A stretch of 5,588 nucleotides of DNA, taken from NCBI GenBank assembly GCA_013619035.1, contig JABXKX010000138.1:1-5588 (forward strand), written 5' to 3'. Positions 1-5,562 of this stretch are shown here, piece after piece (position 1 is the first letter of the stretch; each line of letters begins with the position of its first letter). Below the pieces are notes generated by a model, which had not been told where the DNA came from, did not search any database, and saw only the letters and a program-made list of their open reading frames with translations. A program made the position numbers and the translations under genes. The DNA is from Peptostreptococcaceae bacterium. Lineage in GTDB: Bacteria > Bacillota_A > Clostridia > Peptostreptococcales > Acidaminobacteraceae.

Positions 1-615
1 CTCTAGTAGTGTGGTGTTTAAATTCAATATCATTTATTTCAGCTTTTATTAATGATTCAAAAAATAGTTCAACGTTATCATGAAGTGATTTTTGATTTTC
101 TTTTGTGTTCCTATGGCATCTATTGTAACTACTGTATTTTCAATCTCTAATAGTTCAAGTAATTTAAGACTTGTTGTTATTTCATTTGATTTGACCTAAA
201 ACTAATTGATTTACATTTGCCCATGCACTAACCATGTGAATTGCTTTTTGACCTGAACTATTACATGATGAACCTCTTAAAGTTTTTCCGTCGATAGATA
301 CTATTTCACCTTTTACTAAATTAGCTAAACTTCTCATTAATTCATTAAAACATTTTTGAAGCTCAGTTGGATTTATTGCTGAAAATACTCTATTAAAAGT
401 ATCCTGAGATGGGATACCATTAATAAGTTCAAAATATTTTCTTAACCATTCTTCACGGGTTTTTCCAAACCCCTAAAATGCATTTCAAGACTCTGCACCG
501 CTTGTTATGGCACAAATACTCCTATTAAATCTATAAACTTATGTTGTTTATTATCTCCTCTGAGGTATTCGACCTCATTGAATGCATCAAATATTGTACT
601 TTCTATATCAAACAT
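1..615 (-). pseudogene. ISAs1-family transposase, multiply broken, cut by window edge
   Basis: Read on the minus strand from an ATG at 615-613, the conceptual product begins MFDIESTIFDAFNEVEYLRG and continues through pieces typical of ISAs1/H-repeat DDE transposases: TREEWLRKYFELINGIPSQD, a block containing SIDGKTLRGS (first catalytic Asp), HMVSAWANVNQLVLGQIK, VVTIDAIGTQK (second Asp) and NQKSLHDNVELFF. The frame is destroyed repeatedly. There is a one-base loss near 517, stop codons at 487-485 (TGA where Trp is expected after GAES) and 475-473 (TAG), and a 5-base loss near 190-181. A deletion near 95 removes roughly 16-18 residues between DAIGTQK and NQKSLHD. The C-terminal part with the catalytic Glu is outside the window. 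The family assignment is confident; no function is expected. Confidence 0.85.
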
Positions 616-745
616 GTTTGGTTTATAGTAATTTTCCTCTTTATTCTTTTGTTTTACTTAGTAAATTATAAGTGTTAATCCACAAAAATAGAAGGACTAC
701 ACCCTAAAATCATATATGCGTTTGCCCTTCACAGGGGGTTAGGAT
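1..745 (-). mobile_element. Decayed ISAs1-family insertion sequence, one end present
   Basis: The stretch from the left edge to about 745 is what remains of an insertion sequence: a broken ISAs1-type transposase (615 to beyond 1) and some 130 bases of non-coding leader (616-745). The leader contains a short inverted repeat, CCCT-N4-AGGG (725-736), that may belong to the element's terminal region. I could not define the terminal inverted repeat or a target-site duplication, because the other end lies outside the window. The right boundary is therefore an estimate between the repeat and the regulator's stop codon at 779. The element is dead as seen here and lies tail-side of the LysR gene. Confidence 0.5.
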
Positions 746-778
746 AGTTGTCTATTTTTTAGTAGTTATTATTGAACA

Positions 779-1654
779 CTATAATTCAAAATTTTTAATA
801 AATTCTTTCAATGTTGAGGAAATATATCCTTCACTACGCCAAATTAAATTTGCATTTGTTGCCCAAGGGTCATTTTTAATAGGAATGACACGCATAAATT
901 CGATTCGTCTATTATTAACCATGGATCTAGGCATAATGGTTGCACCAAAATTGCTTAACATCATGTTTAACAGCAGGCCCGAGTCGTGACATACACAAGA
1001 AACATTTAATTTTAGTTTTCTTTTTTCGAATTCCATTAGGACTCTTTCATATAAGCTGTTTGAATCTGGGGAATTAAGAAGCAGAAGTGGAATCTGTGAA
1101 ATTTCTTCAAGGGAAATACATTCTTTCGCCCATTGGAAAGCTGGTGAAGTAACTAAAACACAGGTATCAGGTTGGAGTTCTTTGGTAACATACCCTTCGA
1201 TATCAAAAGGGAGTGCTGAAATAGCTACTTCAATGGTATGGTTTTTCAATAAATCTATGAGATGAGATATACTTCCTTCATGGATTTCCGGAACAATGAA
1301 GGGGTATTTTTCACAGAAATTCTTTAAAACAGGAATCATGATTTCGGAGCAGTAGATGGTGGTACCAATTGATAATTTTTCAGTCATGTGTTGACCCAAT
1401 TCTTGTACTTCAGTAATAGCTTCATCCATATTGCGAAGTATTTTCTTGGCATTTTTTAAAAAAACTTTGCCGTGTGGAGTAAGCAGCATGTTTTTTTTGT
1501 TTGTCCGATCAAAAAGAATAACTCCCAGTTCATTTTCCATTAATTTTAGTTGTCTAGAAAGCGGTGGCTGTGCCATGAACAAACGCTCTGCTGCTTTTGT
1601 AATATTGCCTTCCTCCACAATTACTACAAAGTATTTTAGTTGACGAATATCCAT
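779..1654 (-). CDS. LysR-type transcriptional regulator of the decarboxylase operon
   Basis: A 291-residue protein, the normal length for LysR-type regulators. The N-terminal winged helix-turn-helix is clear: MDIRQLKYFVVIVEEGNITK, the helix-turn-helix at about residues 18-37 with the family signature AAERLFMAQPPLSRQLK, then ELGVILFDR. A linker helix spans about 60-90, and a periplasmic-binding-protein-like effector domain fills about 92-291. The start is an ATG at 1654-1652 behind a strong AGGAAGG site (1661-1672). It is transcribed divergently from the bsdB-like gene, as B. subtilis bsdA is relative to bsdBCD, so the inferred role is a phenolic-acid-responsive activator of that operon that also represses itself. 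A palindrome over its own transcription start (1674-1692) supports this. The ligand cannot be read from the sequence. The gene ends close to an insertion sequence remnant. Confidence 0.93.
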   Translation of the reverse strand: MDIRQLKYFVVIVEEGNITKAAERLFMAQPPLSRQLKLMENELGVILFDRTNKKNMLLTPHGKVFLKNAKKILRNMDEAITEVQELGQHMTEKLSIGTTIYCSEIMIPVLKNFCEKYPFIVPEIHEGSISHLIDLLKNHTIEVAISALPFDIEGYVTKELQPDTCVLVTSPAFQWAKECISLEEISQIPLLLLNSPDSNSLYERVLMEFEKRKLKLNVSCVCHDSGLLLNMMLSNFGATIMPRSMVNNRRIEFMRVIPIKNDPWATNANLIWRSEGYISSTLKEFIKNFEL

Positions 1655-1673
1655 ATAATATTTCCTTCCTTTC

Positions 1674-1692
1674 TGTTATACCTTTAAGGTAT
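1674..1692. promoter_or_regulatory. Candidate LysR recognition site (ATACC-N5-GGTAT), copy 1
   Basis: ATACCTT-T-AAGGTAT (1678-1692) is a perfect palindrome with 7-base arms and fits the T-N11-A LysR-box rule. Its centre (1685) lies 65 bases upstream of the predicted start of the bsdB transcript (about 1750), the classical position of the LysR-type recognition site. It also covers the start site of the regulator gene. Read on the minus strand as a 19-mer it matches 2352-2370 at 18 of 19 positions. Binding by the neighbouring regulator is inferred. Confidence 0.65.
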
Positions 1693-1720
1693 TATAAACA
1701 TACTTTATTGATATTTTCAA
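1691..1720 (-). promoter_or_regulatory. Promoter of the LysR gene
   Basis: On the minus strand there is a -35 TTGAAA (1720-1715) and a perfect -10 TATAAT (1696-1691), separated by 18 bases. Transcription would start near 1684, giving a leader of about 30 bases to the ATG at 1654. The -35 lies inside the central palindrome shared with the opposite promoter, and the palindrome at 1674-1692 covers the end of the -10 and the start site, as expected for autorepression. Confidence 0.7.
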
Positions 1721-1722
1721 TA
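1706..1722. promoter_or_regulatory. Candidate LysR activation site overlapping both -35 regions
   Basis: TATTGA-TATTT-TCAATA is a perfect inverted repeat with 6-base arms and contains a T-N11-A LysR box (T1708, A1720). Its centre (1714) is about -36 from the predicted bsdB start, where LysR-type activators place their second, activation site. It includes the regulator's TTGAAA -35 on the other strand, so one dimer here could turn on the operon and shut down the regulator. Confidence 0.55.
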
Positions 1723-1743
1723 CTTTTGTTCTAAATGTATAAT
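1715..1743 (+). promoter_or_regulatory. Promoter of the decarboxylase operon (bsdB)
   Basis: A perfect -10 TATAAT (1738-1743) lies 17 bases after a poor -35, TTTCAA (1715-1720, three of six matches). A strong -10 with a weak -35 under a palindrome is typical of an activator-dependent promoter. Transcription should begin near 1750, some 26 bases before the TTG start at 1776. Confidence 0.65.
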
Positions 1744-1763
1744 GAGACATGAAATCAAAGGAA

Positions 1764-1770
1764 AGAGGTG
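1764..1770 (+). promoter_or_regulatory. Ribosome binding site that selects the TTG start of bsdB
   Basis: AGAGGTG ends five bases before TTG at 1776-1778. The in-frame ATG at 1749 has no such site upstream and coincides with the predicted transcription start, so it is unlikely to be used. Confidence 0.7.
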
Positions 1771-1775
1771 AAACA

Positions 1776-2345
1776 TTGAAAGTTATAGTGGCAATTACAG
1801 GAGCAACGGGAGCAATTTTAGGAATCCGTATCTTAGAAATTTTGAAAGACGTTAAAGAAGTAGAAACGCATCTTATCGTATCCAACTGGGGAAGAAAAAC
1901 AATAGAATCAGAAACAAACCATAGTACAGAAGAAGTAGAACAACTTGCAGACTTCACATATGAAACAGCTGATCTTGGAGCAAAAATCTCAAGTGGATCA
2001 TTTCAAGTAGATGCCATGATTGTTGCACCATGCAGCATGAAGACACTTGCATCTATTCGTATAGGACTTGCAGATAATCTTGTCTCACGCGCAGCAGATG
2101 TTATCTTGAAGGAAGGAAGAAAACTAATTCTTTTAACAAGGGAAACACCGCTTAACACAATTCATTTAGAAAATATGCTGGCATTATCTCGCATGGGAAC
2201 CAACATTCTGCCACCAATGCCAGCATTCTACAACCATCCAAAAACAATAGATGACATAGTAAATCATATTGCATATAGAACAGTGGATCAACTTGGTATC
2301 ATTCTTCCAGATTTAAAACGGTGGGATGGATTGGAAGAAAAGTAG
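1776..2345 (+). CDS. bsdB: UbiX/Pad1-like flavin prenyltransferase, hydroxyarylic acid decarboxylase subunit B
   Basis: The enzyme joins a dimethylallyl group to reduced FMN, making the prenyl-FMN cofactor used by UbiD-type decarboxylases such as the next gene. With the TTG start the protein has 189 residues, normal for the family. It begins directly with the flavin-binding MKVIVAITGATGAI (TGATG at residues 8-12). Other conserved points are S36-N-W38, the APCSM segment at 84-88, R105, K112, the RETPL motif with R122-E123, PAFY ending in Y152, and R168 followed by LGI. These correspond to phosphate- and flavin-binding residues of characterised UbiX proteins. An ATG nine codons upstream (1749) would give 198 residues but lacks a binding site and sits at the predicted transcript start. 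It is the first gene of the operon, divergent from the LysR gene and 100 bases before the decarboxylase. It need not serve ubiquinone synthesis here. Confidence 0.93.
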   Translation: MKVIVAITGATGAILGIRILEILKDVKEVETHLIVSNWGRKTIESETNHSTEEVEQLADFTYETADLGAKISSGSFQVDAMIVAPCSMKTLASIRIGLADNLVSRAADVILKEGRKLILLTRETPLNTIHLENMLALSRMGTNILPPMPAFYNHPKTIDDIVNHIAYRTVDQLGIILPDLKRWDGLEEK

Positions 2346-2351
2346 ATATAT

Positions 2352-2417
2352 ATACCATAAAGGTATAACAATGATGTAGAACAGATATTTTTCTATTTTA
2401 AACAAGTAGCAGATATT
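2352..2417 (+). promoter_or_regulatory. Candidate second LysR-controlled promoter in front of the UbiD gene
   Basis: ATACC-ATAAA-GGTAT (2352-2366) repeats the palindrome of the divergent control region. In both places 17 bases separate the palindrome from an identical GATATTTT block (1710-1717 and 2384-2391). The -10 of the bsdB promoter begins 53 bases after its palindrome centre. The same offset here gives GATATT (2412-2417), which keeps the four -10 bases A2, T3, A4 and T6. Transcription would begin near 2424, just before the AGGAGG (2433-2438) of the UbiD gene. The shared layout is seen in the sequence; promoter activity is inferred. Confidence 0.45.
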
Positions 2418-2431
2418 TTTTTATAATAAAC
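2376..2431 (+). repeat. Imperfect tandem repeat of about 28 bases, two copies
   Basis: Copy one (2376-2403) and copy two (2406-2431) both read GTAG, CAGATATTTTT, TAT and TAAAC in the same order. They differ by a two-base gap and three substitutions. The repeat fills the space between the palindrome at 2352-2366 and the UbiD ribosome binding site, and supplies both the GATATTTT block and the -10-like GATATT of the proposed internal promoter. Confidence 0.6.
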
Positions 2432-2445
2432 CAGGAGGTAATAAA

Positions 2446-3873
2446 ATGGCTTACAGAGACTTAAGAGAATTTTTAGAACTATTAGAATCAGAAAAACAAT
2501 TAGTTAGAATAAAAGATGAGGTTATGCCAGAACCAGACCTTAGTGCAATCGGACGTTGTGCACCAGATATGAAAAGTGCACCAGCAGTTCTTGTAGAAAA
2601 TATTAAAGGATACAAAAATCCAGTTGTACTTAACGTTCATGGATCTTGGCAAAACCATGCATTAATGTTGAATATGCCTAAAGATACGCCAGTTAAAGAT
2701 CAATTTTTTAAATTAAAGGAACTTTGGAGTAAATATCCAGTAAAACCAGTTTGGGTTGACAAAAACCATGCTCCGGTGAAAGAAGTAGTAATAGAAGAGG
2801 GCATTAACCTTTTCGATGTAATTCCATTATTTAGAATTAATGAATTTGATGCTGGATTCTATCTTTCAAAAGCACTTATAGTTACGAGAGATCCTAACAG
2901 ACCAGACAACTATGATGAGCAAAACTGCGGAATATACCGTATTCAAGTAAAAGGAAAAGACAAAGTTGCAATTCAGCCAATGCCATTCCACGATATTGGA
3001 ATTCACGTTAAAAAGGCTGAAGAAAAAAATGAAAAACTTCCAATCGCAATCTGCCTTGGTAATGATCCAGTTTTAAGCTTTATGGCTAGTACACCAATTG
3101 CATATGCGCAATCAGAATATGATTTTGCTGGTGCTCTTAAAGGAGAACCAATCGAACTTATAAAAGCAGAAAACAGCAATCTTGATATTCCAGCTCGTTC
3201 AGAAATCGTACTCGAAGGATATATTGAACCACGTGTAAGAGAAATAGAAGGACCATTTGGTGAATTCCCAGGAAGTTATTCTGGTTCACGTCTTCAACCA
3301 ATTATAAAAATTACAAAAATTACACATCGTAAAAATCCTATATTTGAAAACTTGTACCTTGGAATGCCTTGGACAGAGATTGACTACTTAATGGCACTTA
3401 ACACAAGTATTCCTCTTTATGATCAAATAAAGCGAGATTTCCCAGAAGTGCAAGCAGTAAATGCTATGTATACACATGGTATTGGTGCAATTGTATCTAC
3501 AAAATCCCGTTTTGGAGGATATGGAAAAGCTGTTGCAATGAGACTTCTTTCTACACCTCATGGAATGTCATTTACAAAGATTGTTATTATCGTAGATGAA
3601 TTTGTTGATCCCTTCAACCTTGAACAAGTTATGTGGGCTCTTACAACTCGTGTGCGTCCAGATAAAGACGTATTCAAAGTTCCATATGCTCCAGGAAACC
3701 CACTTGACCCATCTTCTGAACCAGCAGGAATGCATACAAAATTAGTTATTGATGCAACAACACCAGTTGCTCCTGATTTTGGCAGAGATACCGAACTTAT
3801 AGGAACTCCAATTGGGCTAGAGAAGTGGTCGGCAATTATTCGAGATTTAGTTAAAGAAGGAGGAAACAAATAA
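2446..3873 (+). CDS. bsdC: UbiD-family prenyl-FMN-dependent phenolic acid decarboxylase, subunit C
   Basis: The catalytic subunit: non-oxidative, reversible decarboxylation of an aromatic (hydroxyaryl) acid using prenyl-FMN, Mn and K, in the cytoplasm. At 475 residues it has the family length. The cofactor and metal residues are all present with the spacing of fungal Fdc1: N160, R165 (in CGIYRIQ), H182 (PFHDIG) and E224 (SEYDFAG) for metal and cofactor, and the catalytic pair E268 and E273 in EGPFGEFPG, with R165 completing the Arg-Glu-Glu triad. IIVDEFVDPFNLEQVMWAL (381-399) is also typical. The ATG follows AGGAGG (2433-2438) by seven bases. The stop overlaps the next start by one base (TAATG), so it is translationally coupled to subunit D. 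The closest known types are BsdC, ShdC and LpdC. Whether the substrate is hydroxybenzoate, protocatechuate, gallate or vanillate cannot be decided. Intact. Confidence 0.95.
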   Translation: MAYRDLREFLELLESEKQLVRIKDEVMPEPDLSAIGRCAPDMKSAPAVLVENIKGYKNPVVLNVHGSWQNHALMLNMPKDTPVKDQFFKLKELWSKYPVKPVWVDKNHAPVKEVVIEEGINLFDVIPLFRINEFDAGFYLSKALIVTRDPNRPDNYDEQNCGIYRIQVKGKDKVAIQPMPFHDIGIHVKKAEEKNEKLPIAICLGNDPVLSFMASTPIAYAQSEYDFAGALKGEPIELIKAENSNLDIPARSEIVLEGYIEPRVREIEGPFGEFPGSYSGSRLQPIIKITKITHRKNPIFENLYLGMPWTEIDYLMALNTSIPLYDQIKRDFPEVQAVNAMYTHGIGAIVSTKSRFGGYGKAVAMRLLSTPHGMSFTKIVIIVDEFVDPFNLEQVMWALTTRVRPDKDVFKVPYAPGNPLDPSSEPAGMHTKLVIDATTPVAPDFGRDTELIGTPIGLEKWSAIIRDLVKEGGNK

Positions 3874-4100
3874 TGAAATGTCCTAGATGTGATTCAGAGT
3901 TAGTAAGCGTAATGGTAAAATCACCAGTGGGTGATGAATGGGAAGTATACCTATGTGATACATGTAAATTCTCATGGAGAAGCACAGAGGGTGAAAACAT
4001 TACTGATCCAGAACAGTATGATAAAAGATTTAAAATAAATCCGGAAGAAATTGAAAAATTAGATCAGATTCCACCAATCCCAGCACTATTAAAAAAATAG
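3873..4100 (+). CDS. bsdD: Hydroxyarylic acid decarboxylase subunit D (small zinc-ribbon protein)
   Basis: A 75-residue protein with two CxxC pairs, C3-P-R-C6 and C28-D-T-C31, which look like a small zinc ribbon. Then comes FSWRSTEG and the family tail with DPEQYDKRFKINPEEIEKL and a proline-rich IPPIPAL end. This is the third gene of the bsdBCD/vdcBCD/shdBCD operons. The small subunit is known to accompany and support activity of the C protein, but its exact chemistry is not established. The start overlaps the UbiD stop by one base, and AAGGAGG (3857-3863) lies within the end of the UbiD gene, giving coupled translation and matched amounts. The family is confident because of sequence, size and position together. 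Confidence 0.92.
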   Translation: MKCPRCDSELVSVMVKSPVGDEWEVYLCDTCKFSWRSTEGENITDPEQYDKRFKINPEEIEKLDQIPPIPALLKK

Positions 4101-4113
4101 CAGTGTCATATAA

Positions 4114-4434
4114 GTCTACAATAAAGGATTTTTAACCTATAAAAATAGAAGATGGGATGCATTCATAAGCGGAATGATGACAACCTTCTTCATGATTGCT
4201 ACAATTCTTACTCTTTTTCTTATTTTATTATCAGAAAACAAGGAAAAAGAAGTAACAACAAATGCAATGGTTCTATCTTTCATGAATTTGGGTATGGCAC
4301 TGGGAACACCAATTCTGGGACGTATAGCTGGAGCTGAGGGTTATCGTACAATCCATTCTGTATCTATATTTTTTATAGTTGCACTAATTATACTTTATAC
4401 ATTTACACATGGATGTGAAAAGACAGTAAATTAG
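4114..4434 (+). pseudogene. C-terminal remnant of a major facilitator (MFS) transporter
   Basis: An open frame runs from just after a stop at 4111-4113 to TAG at 4432-4434, 106 codons. It encodes a hydrophobic stretch, GMMTTFFMIATILTLFLILL, then a charged loop (SENKEKE). NAMVLSFMNLGMALGTPILG and two further membrane segments ending FFIVALIILYTFTHG follow. The loop, LGMALG and GYR pattern resembles the last three or four membrane segments of MFS carriers, which normally have about 400 residues and 12 segments. No start codon with a ribosome binding site precedes the frame; the ATG at 4174 is behind no recognisable site. Only 13 bases separate the fragment from the subunit D stop, so the front two thirds appear deleted. 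The intact gene probably carried the aromatic acid or its product across the membrane (inference from position). Translation from 4174 as an 86-residue peptide cannot be excluded. Confidence 0.75.
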
Positions 4435-4464
4435 GGTGATTTTATCATAAAGGAGGAAACTGGA

Positions 4465-4857
4465 ATGAAAGAAATTTCTTTGAATGCTGGGGAGGGAAAG
4501 TACCAAGTATGTCTCCATGCATTGTTTTGCGGTAAGGATGTTTCCCTATGTATTTTTGGCGGAGATGTGCCTCATATTGGTGCAGTTGCAGTTGCGGTTC
4601 CAAGAAAAAGTCTGACAGGAGACGACAGCGATTCGGCAAGTGCCAGTGTAATCTGTATTACAGGTCATAAAGAAGATGAAATGGCTCGCCATGTGGCCTT
4701 GCGTCTTAGTTCAAAATGGCTGTGTAATATCACAGTTTCAGCTGGGGTTCACATCAATGATGCAAAAAAGGATGATATCGTCATACTAAGCAGAAATATT
4801 GAAGAACTCATGGAAAATCTGATAGCGAAAGTCAATCAGGAAATGCAAAAAATTTAA
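4465..4857 (+). CDS. lpdD: LpdD-like prenylated-flavin chaperone
   Basis: A 130-residue soluble protein resembling the LpdD family of small proteins linked to UbiX/UbiD-type decarboxylases (named from the gallate decarboxylase genes of Lactobacillus plantarum). These are thought to carry or protect the prenyl-FMN cofactor between UbiX and UbiD. Recognisable family features are GGDVPHIGAVAVAVP (32-46), a short variable acidic loop (DDSDSASASV), GHKEDEMARHVALRLS (67-82) and VSAGVHINDAKKDDI (91-105), then a C-terminal helix. There is no signal peptide or membrane segment. The ATG is eight bases after AAGGAGG (4450-4456), a strong site. It starts 30 bases after the broken transporter in the same direction and has its own binding site, so it should still be made. 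It is distinct from subunit D despite the shared letter. Family is recalled from sequence pattern and context, not searched. Confidence 0.72.
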   Translation: MKEISLNAGEGKYQVCLHALFCGKDVSLCIFGGDVPHIGAVAVAVPRKSLTGDDSDSASASVICITGHKEDEMARHVALRLSSKWLCNITVSAGVHINDAKKDDIVILSRNIEELMENLIAKVNQEMQKI

Positions 4858-4896
4858 AACAAGAGTAAAATAAAAGATGATGAAAAACTTAGAAAT

Positions 4897-4905
4897 AGGG
4901 TGATG
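4897..4905 (+). promoter_or_regulatory. Ribosome binding site suggesting a TTG start at 4909
   Basis: AGGGTGATG contains GGTGAT, complementary to the 3' end of 16S rRNA, and is placed correctly for TTG at 4909. The upstream candidates GTG 4900 and ATG 4903 overlap or abut the site and leave it no spacing. Confidence 0.5.
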
Positions 4906-4908
4906 TGT

Positions 4909-5562
4909 TTGGAAAAAAAGAATTATGAATTAACAAATAATCCAGTAGGAATGAACTTTAGTTATATTATTAAAGTTTTAGTATTTGTATTAGGAATATT
5001 TGTTTTGGCTTTAGGAGTTGCAGTGATGATTAAAGCAAGACTAGGAGTAGCAACATGGGATGTTTTGCATATTGGATTAGCAAATGTGACTAATTTATCT
5101 GTAGGTAGATGGGTTCAAATAGTAGGTGGTGGTATGGTTTTAATGACATCTTTTTTTGAAAAAAAGAGGATAAGTATTGGGAGTATAGTAAATATACTGT
5201 TAGTTGGATTTTTTATCAATATTATTTTAGATTTAAACCTAATACCATCTTTTGAAGGATTAACATCACGAATTATATTGTTGGTAGTTGGTATTGCACT
5301 TATGGGAATTGGATCCGGAATGTATGTGGCAACTAAAGTAGGAGCTGGACCTAGAGATGGAATGACTTTATTCATAGCCGAAAGATTTTCGATATCGATT
5401 AGACTATCTAGAACTTTACTTGAGATAATAGCATTAACAACTGGATGGTTAATTGGTGGTCCTGTTTTCGTAGGTTCATTTATTTCACTATTTTTAATTG
5501 GACCTGTTATGCAAGCTTCATTGAAATTTTGGACAGCACAATTAAATAAACTACCTAGCTAA
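4909..5562 (+). CDS. YczE/YitT-type integral membrane protein
   Basis: A polytopic membrane protein of 217 residues from the TTG (220 from GTG 4900, 219 from ATG 4903). Hydrophobic segments lie at about 17-40, 66-82, 90-109, 120-142 and 168-204 (five or six crossings). Its signatures are those of the YczE/YyaS/YitT group of uncharacterised Firmicutes proteins. LGVATWDVLHIGL (45-57) and VGAGPRDGMTLFI (144-156) are two related half-motifs, each followed by a Ser-x-x-Arg/Gly stretch, a membrane helix and a Gly-Gly, which indicates an internal duplication. IGPVMQASLKFW closes the last helix. The gene begins 51 bases after the LpdD-like gene with no terminator seen between, so it may be the last gene of the operon. 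Its function is unknown; a transport role for the phenolic acid or product is only a guess from position. Gene end is complete, and nothing further follows before the window edge. Confidence 0.82.
   Translation: MEKKNYELTNNPVGMNFSYIIKVLVFVLGIFVLALGVAVMIKARLGVATWDVLHIGLANVTNLSVGRWVQIVGGGMVLMTSFFEKKRISIGSIVNILLVGFFINIILDLNLIPSFEGLTSRIILLVVGIALMGIGSGMYVATKVGAGPRDGMTLFIAERFSISIRLSRTLLEIIALTTGWLIGGPVFVGSFISLFLIGPVMQASLKFWTAQLNKLPS

Noticed and set aside
1676..1957. Minus-strand open frame of 93 codons over the control region and the start of the UbiX gene
   Set aside because: It overlaps the well-supported UbiX frame and both promoters, has no ribosome binding site and no recognisable protein features.
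2351..2367. TATACC-N5-GGTATA as an intrinsic terminator or RNA processing hairpin
   Set aside because: A six-base A/T-rich stem with no T-run directly after it is too weak for a terminator. The match to the upstream operator explains it better.
2422..2427. Perfect TATAAT as a -10 of a promoter for the UbiD gene
   Set aside because: Transcription would begin near 2434, inside the AGGAGG ribosome binding site, and no -35 with good spacing is visible. GATATT at 2412 fits the operator layout better.
3558..3869. Minus-strand open frame inside the UbiD gene
   Set aside because: It lies wholly within a conserved, intact UbiD frame and looks like its antisense shadow.
4152..4337. Plus-strand frame of 61 codons overlapping the transporter remnant
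   Set aside because: The hydrophobic MFS pattern is in the other frame. This one has a low-complexity Ser/Tyr/Asn-rich composition typical of an out-of-frame reading.
4443..4456. TATCATAAAGGAG as a third copy of the operator in front of the LpdD-like gene
   Set aside because: It resembles half of the motif only, lacks the palindrome, and is explained by the ribosome binding site AAGGAGG.
4445..4639. Minus-strand frame opposite the LpdD-like gene
   Set aside because: No ribosome binding site, and the plus-strand frame has a strong one and a family-like pattern.
5115..5375. Minus-strand frame inside the YczE-type gene
   Set aside because: Proline- and isoleucine-rich antisense shadow of a membrane protein gene.
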